This document shows positions 22,624 to 25,428 of a stretch of 25,428 bases of DNA, piece by piece. Under the pieces are notes generated by a model, which saw only the letters and a program-made list of their open reading frames with translations, was not told the DNA's origin and made no database searches. The stretch covers positions 1-25,428 of the forward strand of contig DATFYM010000063.1 in assembly GCA_035315065.1 (NCBI GenBank), in the 5' to 3' direction. Source of the DNA: DATFYM01 sp035315065 (GTDB taxonomy: Bacteria > Acidobacteriota > Terriglobia > UBA7540). Every line of letters begins with the position of its first letter. Positions within the stretch are counted from its first letter, which is position 1. A program made the translations under genes and the position numbers.

Positions 22624-24693
22624 ATGGCGCAAGAAGCTGAAGCAGCCTTCAACCCGGATGCCCAGCGCGGAGCCCAATCTGGAGCCCAGCCTGGAGAAGG
22701 TGCGTCTGCCCAGAGCGCGGCGGGTACGTCTGCGCCGAGTGCGGCGGATTCGCAGAGCGATGCGAATAGGGAACAGGGAACAGGGGACAGGGAACGGAGA
22801 AGATCAACCGACCCCGAAAGCCAAACCCAGAACCCCGTCTCCTCCGCGAACCCCGAAACCACCAATCCCGCCAAGAAGCCCAAGCGCAAGTACACTATGT
22901 CGCAGAGGGCGCTGGATTCAAGGCGCATCAACATCAAAAAGGCTCTCGCTGTTCCGAAAGAGGTGCTCTTCCGCAGCACTCCCAGGCGCAAAGAATCCTG
23001 CCGCACCAAGCTCGTAGCGGCTCGCGAAGCCAAGCGCCGCAAGCACGAGGAGGGCAAGAGCACCGGCATCAGTCACGGGCTCACTTGTGCCGACCTACGC
23101 GGGAGTCTCGCGGCGGCCGGGGCCACTCCCGAGGAGTTGAAGGCGCACCGGCAAAAGTTCCGCGACGGGATCGGTCCGCGAACCCCTGACGAGACCAAGC
23201 TGGTACGGGGCATGGCCGACTGCGTCTGGCGCCGCGAGCAGACGGACCACGTGCAGGCGGTGGAAGAGGTCATCACCATGCAGGCACGGCTGATTGTGGC
23301 GGCGGAGCCGTCGCAAGTGGGGCTGACGGATTTCGCGGTGGCCAAGCTGGCGCTGAACCTCTTCAACAAAGGGCTGGACCTGGGGGAGCGGCATAAGAAG
23401 CTGAACGGACGGTTCGCGCACCTGGCCTATCTGTTTCTGGCGGGGCGCGAGCAGGCGGAGGGTTTTGGAAAGGAATTGGGGGTGAAGCTGCGCTGGAACT
23501 CGAGCAACGTGAGCATGATCGCGTGGAGCGCGGAGGCCATGGGGAATCCGTTTGTGACGCCGGGCAAAGTGGCCCAGGTGATGGCGCCTAAGACGGGGGA
23601 GATGAAGCCGGCGAGCGAATTCGGGTGGAAGGGCAAGGAGAAGCGGGAGGCGGAGCGACAGGAGCGGATCAAAGAGCAGGCGCTGCACACCGCCGCACCT
23701 GAGTTGGTGAACTTTCCGTATGAACACCCGGCGATGTCGGTGGCGGATCTTCTGAAGGGCGGGCAGAACGTGGTGCTGGTGATGGACGGAGGCAAGACGC
23801 AAGTGCCGCTTGGAGAAACGGTGGAGGGCCAGCCGGTGAGGACGGAGTATGTGGCAGCCGGAACGGCGGCGGTGGTGGCGGGGATCGGGGTGGAGGAGTG
23901 GCCGGAGTGGCGGGAAGCGGAAGTGGCGGCGGCGCTACGGAAGAAGTACCTGGAGACGAGCGTGGCGCTGCGGGGACAGAACCAGGTGGGCGGGGTGACG
24001 AAGGAAGATTTGGTGAAGTCGTGGCTGGAGGCCTTCGGGAGAAACGGGGTTCGGGATTCGCGGTTGGGGGAGGAAACGGGATTCGGGGTTCGGGATTCGG
24101 GGTTCGCAGAAGAAGACGGACCCCAGCCCGCTTCTCCGCGAATTCCCAACCCTGAAACCCAAACCCCGAGTCCCGCTTCATCTGCAAATCCCGGAGCCCA
24201 AACCCCGAGTCCCGCTGCCTCTGCGAACCCCGAACCCCGAATCCCAAACCCCGATCCAAAGGACGCCGAGCGGATCACGGCCGTCGCCGAAGCGGCGTGG
24301 GAGCGGGTACAGGTGTGCGAAGAGCGGTCGCAGCAAGAGCGGAAGAAAGTGGGCGAAATCCTGGCTCAGGTGGGGTCGAGCGTGAGAGAAAAGCTTGACC
24401 AGATCATGGGGTTGTTCACCGGGGCGTGGGAGATGTTCATCGATCTGTACGAGCGGGCGGCGAAGCTGAAGAAGAGGGTGTGCGAGATGCTGGAGGCGCG
24501 GCATCCGCGAACGCCGGAAAAGCCGCGTGGTCCGAACGACTTTGAAGGGCTGCGGCCGAGTTGGTTGTGGAGCAATCCGAAGATGAAGAAGCGGTTTCTG
24601 GAGGACATGAATATCGTGGAGGGGCCGGAGCCGGTGGCGACGGGGCGGAGGAAGAAAAAGCAATCCACAGATGGCGCAGATTCAGCAGGTTAG
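22624..24693 (+). CDS. Large protein of unknown function with repeat-derived segments
   Basis: A protein of about 689 residues that I cannot name. A basic region near residues 80-150 (PKKPKRKYTMSQ, INIKKAL, CRTKLVAAREAKRRKHEEG, ISHGLTCADLRG) loosely recalls the acidobacterial/planctomycete hypothetical family whose members read KSSRNALKHGLTA followed by an LxxEPxD-type helix. The middle (about 150-450) is helical then strand-rich. The C-terminal 120 residues look like a coiled-coil. Two low-complexity parts are translated heptamer arrays: residues about 49-80 (NREQGTGDRER, NPVSSANPETTNP) and about 478-545 (FGVRDSGF, PRIPNPETQTPSP, SANPEPRIPNP). The end (STDGADSAG) comes from a 9-nt array. ATG 22624 is used; TTG 22615 has the better-spaced GAAGGA. 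A strong promoter precedes it. Confidence 0.75.
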   Translation: MAQEAEAAFNPDAQRGAQSGAQPGEGASAQSAAGTSAPSAADSQSDANREQGTGDRERRRSTDPESQTQNPVSSANPETTNPAKKPKRKYTMSQRALDSRRINIKKALAVPKEVLFRSTPRRKESCRTKLVAAREAKRRKHEEGKSTGISHGLTCADLRGSLAAAGATPEELKAHRQKFRDGIGPRTPDETKLVRGMADCVWRREQTDHVQAVEEVITMQARLIVAAEPSQVGLTDFAVAKLALNLFNKGLDLGERHKKLNGRFAHLAYLFLAGREQAEGFGKELGVKLRWNSSNVSMIAWSAEAMGNPFVTPGKVAQVMAPKTGEMKPASEFGWKGKEKREAERQERIKEQALHTAAPELVNFPYEHPAMSVADLLKGGQNVVLVMDGGKTQVPLGETVEGQPVRTEYVAAGTAAVVAGIGVEEWPEWREAEVAAALRKKYLETSVALRGQNQVGGVTKEDLVKSWLEAFGRNGVRDSRLGEETGFGVRDSGFAEEDGPQPASPRIPNPETQTPSPASSANPGAQTPSPAASANPEPRIPNPDPKDAERITAVAEAAWERVQVCEERSQQERKKVGEILAQVGSSVREKLDQIMGLFTGAWEMFIDLYERAAKLKKRVCEMLEARHPRTPEKPRGPNDFEGLRPSWLWSNPKMKKRFLEDMNIVEGPEPVATGRRKKKQSTDGADSAG
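22766..22861. repeat. GGGAACA heptamer array inside a coding region
   Basis: Units AGGGAAC-AGGGAAC-AGGGGAC-AGGGAAC lie at 22768-22795. A facing but degenerate set of AACCCCG/AACCCAG units follows at about 22809-22861. Both are translated in the large unknown protein. Confidence 0.7.
24044..24253. repeat. GGATTCG/GGGTTCG heptamer hairpin inside a coding region
   Basis: The left arm (about 24047-24107, GGGTTCG-GGATTCG units with a purine-rich spacer) faces a longer right part (about 24139-24253) made of CGAACCC/CGAATCC and AAACCCC-GAGTCCC units. The right side contains a roughly 45-nt tandem duplication (the CCCAAACCCCGAGTCCCGCT block at 24158-24178 and 24209-24229). The whole element is in frame and produces a Pro/Ser/Asn-rich linker. 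Confidence 0.85.
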
Positions 24694-24958
24694 GATTTCG
24701 TCCGTTGTCCGTGGTCCGTTGCCAGAGGAATCCACAGATTGTGCAGATTTGGCAGATTAAGGAAAAAAAGGAGGCTATGAATGAGAGGCCGCCGGGTTTT
24801 GGTTTTTTTGCAACGGACCACGGACAACTGACGATGCCCCCGTTTTTCTTAATCTGTCAAATCTGCGTAATCTGTGGATTCCTCTGGACCACGGACCACG
24901 GACAACTGACGAAACCGCATTTCTTAAATCTGCGAAATCTGTGTAATCTGTGGATTCC
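24661..24958. repeat. Composite element of 7-nt and 9-nt arrays with duplicated right arm
   Basis: Left parts: L1 24702-24721 (TCCGTTG-TCCGTGG heptamers) and L2 24724-24761 (9-mers CAGATTGTG-CAGATTTGG-CAGATTAAG). Right parts: R1 24811-24830 pairs with L1 (18 of 20). R2 24848-24885 pairs with L2 (35 of 38). Both then appear again as R1' (about 24891-24910) and R2' (about 24922-24957). L1-R1' and L2-R2 nest as one long stem. The first 9-mers (24664-24693) encode the last residues and stop of the large unknown protein. Confidence 0.88.
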
Positions 24959-25059
24959 ATTCTTCGTCCGATTCTTCTAACGGACGACTTGAATTCGTGC
25001 TAGAGAGCGGTCGAATCCGAGGGAACAGGGGCAAACCTGGCAGCGGAGGCGGCAAAAAC

Positions 25060-25428
25060 ATGGAAAACGACCTGGACAGCATCAACCTGGAGCAAGATCT
25101 TCTAGTGCATCGTTCGAATACTCCTTTGCTTTTCGGGGGTGACCAAAGGCGTGATCACCGCCCTCTCCCATGGGGAGAGGGTACGGCGCAGCCGGGGGTG
25201 AGGGGTTACTTCCTTCCGCCGGGGCCACATGCGGCCGCGGTTCTCCCTGTGGGGTGCCAATCCCGCTGCCGCGGAGGGGCGAAGGGCCCCCTCACCCGGC
25301 CCGCTACGGCTGGTGAAAGCGCCGGCAGCGGTCCACCCTCTCCCTCAGGGAGAGGGCTGGTTTCCCTATCTGACGTCTGGCTTTCTCACCTAGGTAGATC
25401 TTCTTTTTCTTGGTTGCGGCCACACCGC
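25060..25428 (+). CDS. Possible gene start, running off the window and through a repeat
   Basis: An ATG at 25060 has GGAGG at ideal spacing and opens with MENDLDSINLEQDLLVHRS, which looks like normal protein. From about residue 34 the frame runs through the CCCTCTCCC palindromic element and stays open to the window end, but that sequence (Pro/Gly/Arg-rich) looks like read-through of a repeat. It may be the 5' stump of a gene disrupted by the element. I do not recognise the product. Confidence 0.35.
   Translation, partial: MENDLDSINLEQDLLVHRSNTPLLFGGDQRRDHRPLPWGEGTAQPGVRGYFLPPGPHAAAVLPVGCQSRCRGGAKGPLTRPATAGESAGSGPPSPSGRGLVSLSDVWLSHLGRSSFSWLRPHR
25161..25356. mobile_element. MITE-like palindromic element with CCCTCTCCC ends
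   Basis: Both ends are small hairpins CCCTCTCCC-NNN-GGGAGAGGG (25161-25181 and 25336-25356, 3-nt loops). Inside them a GGGGTGAGGGG block (about 25194-25205) faces CCCCCTCACCC (about 25287-25297), giving a long imperfect inverted repeat of about 196 bp. This type of intergenic element is widespread in diverse bacteria. It carries no gene. Confidence 0.75.

Noticed and set aside
24777..24980. ORF with a good ribosome site (AAGGAGG) before an ATG at 24777, in the repeat region after the large unknown gene
   Set aside because: Its product is almost entirely translated 7-nt and 9-nt repeat units; no native-looking sequence remains.
25001..25025. tRNA-like TpsiC arm (GGTCGAATCC) near 25009
   Set aside because: No matching acceptor, D or anticodon stems around it.

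Overview
The window looks like chromosomal DNA from an Acidobacteriota-type bacterium. The grounds are a GC-rich, Gram-negative gene content (kdsB for lipopolysaccharide Kdo), lineages of secreted amidohydrolases, and a palindrome that reads as ECGSLLPL when translated. This assignment is inference from gene style, not from a marker search.

Layout. 2-1477: 3' part of gyrA. 1685-4154 (minus strand): an exported M48 metalloprotease, kdsB, and a 62-residue small protein. 4375-7676 (plus): a small Cys4 protein, an acetyl-CoA acetyltransferase with a good sigma-70 promoter, a hicB-hicA toxin-antitoxin pair, a 168-residue unknown and a VOC-fold protein. 7995-12668: three consecutive exported amidohydrolase-superfamily genes. 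Only the middle one keeps the metal ligands. 12834-14893: smpB and pepA. 15199-19805: an ECF sigma factor, its membrane zinc-finger anti-sigma factor, an exported TPR protein and an NtrC-type sigma-54 activator. 19806-22371: a scrappy accessory stretch with a SIR2-like N-terminal remnant, an Hsp70-tail-like ORF, a zinc-ribbon protein, a broken HicA relic, and an intact XRE regulator followed by a TIR/deoxyribosyltransferase-like protein (candidate defence pair). 22624-24693: a large protein of unknown function. 24694-25428: no intact gene, mostly repeats, with one possible gene start at 25060.

The most striking feature is not a gene. About fifteen loci carry arrays of short degenerate units, nearly always 7 nt (8 nt at one place, 9 nt at another). 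They are usually arranged as two facing arms that form a long hairpin. The unit sequence differs from locus to locus (GATTGAC, AACTCGA, GGCTAGT, GATGAAT, GGTAGAC, AGTCGAA, GGGTAAA, GGATTCG, CGGACCA and others), yet the two arms of one hairpin use the same unit, and several units recur at distant loci. The arrays sit at, or even supply, the stop codons of most genes in the window, and some run into coding sequence. They behave like one class of structured element defined by period and symmetry rather than by sequence. A second, unrelated palindrome (27-bp perfect arms) has inserted in frame into the signal-peptide region of the active amidohydrolase.
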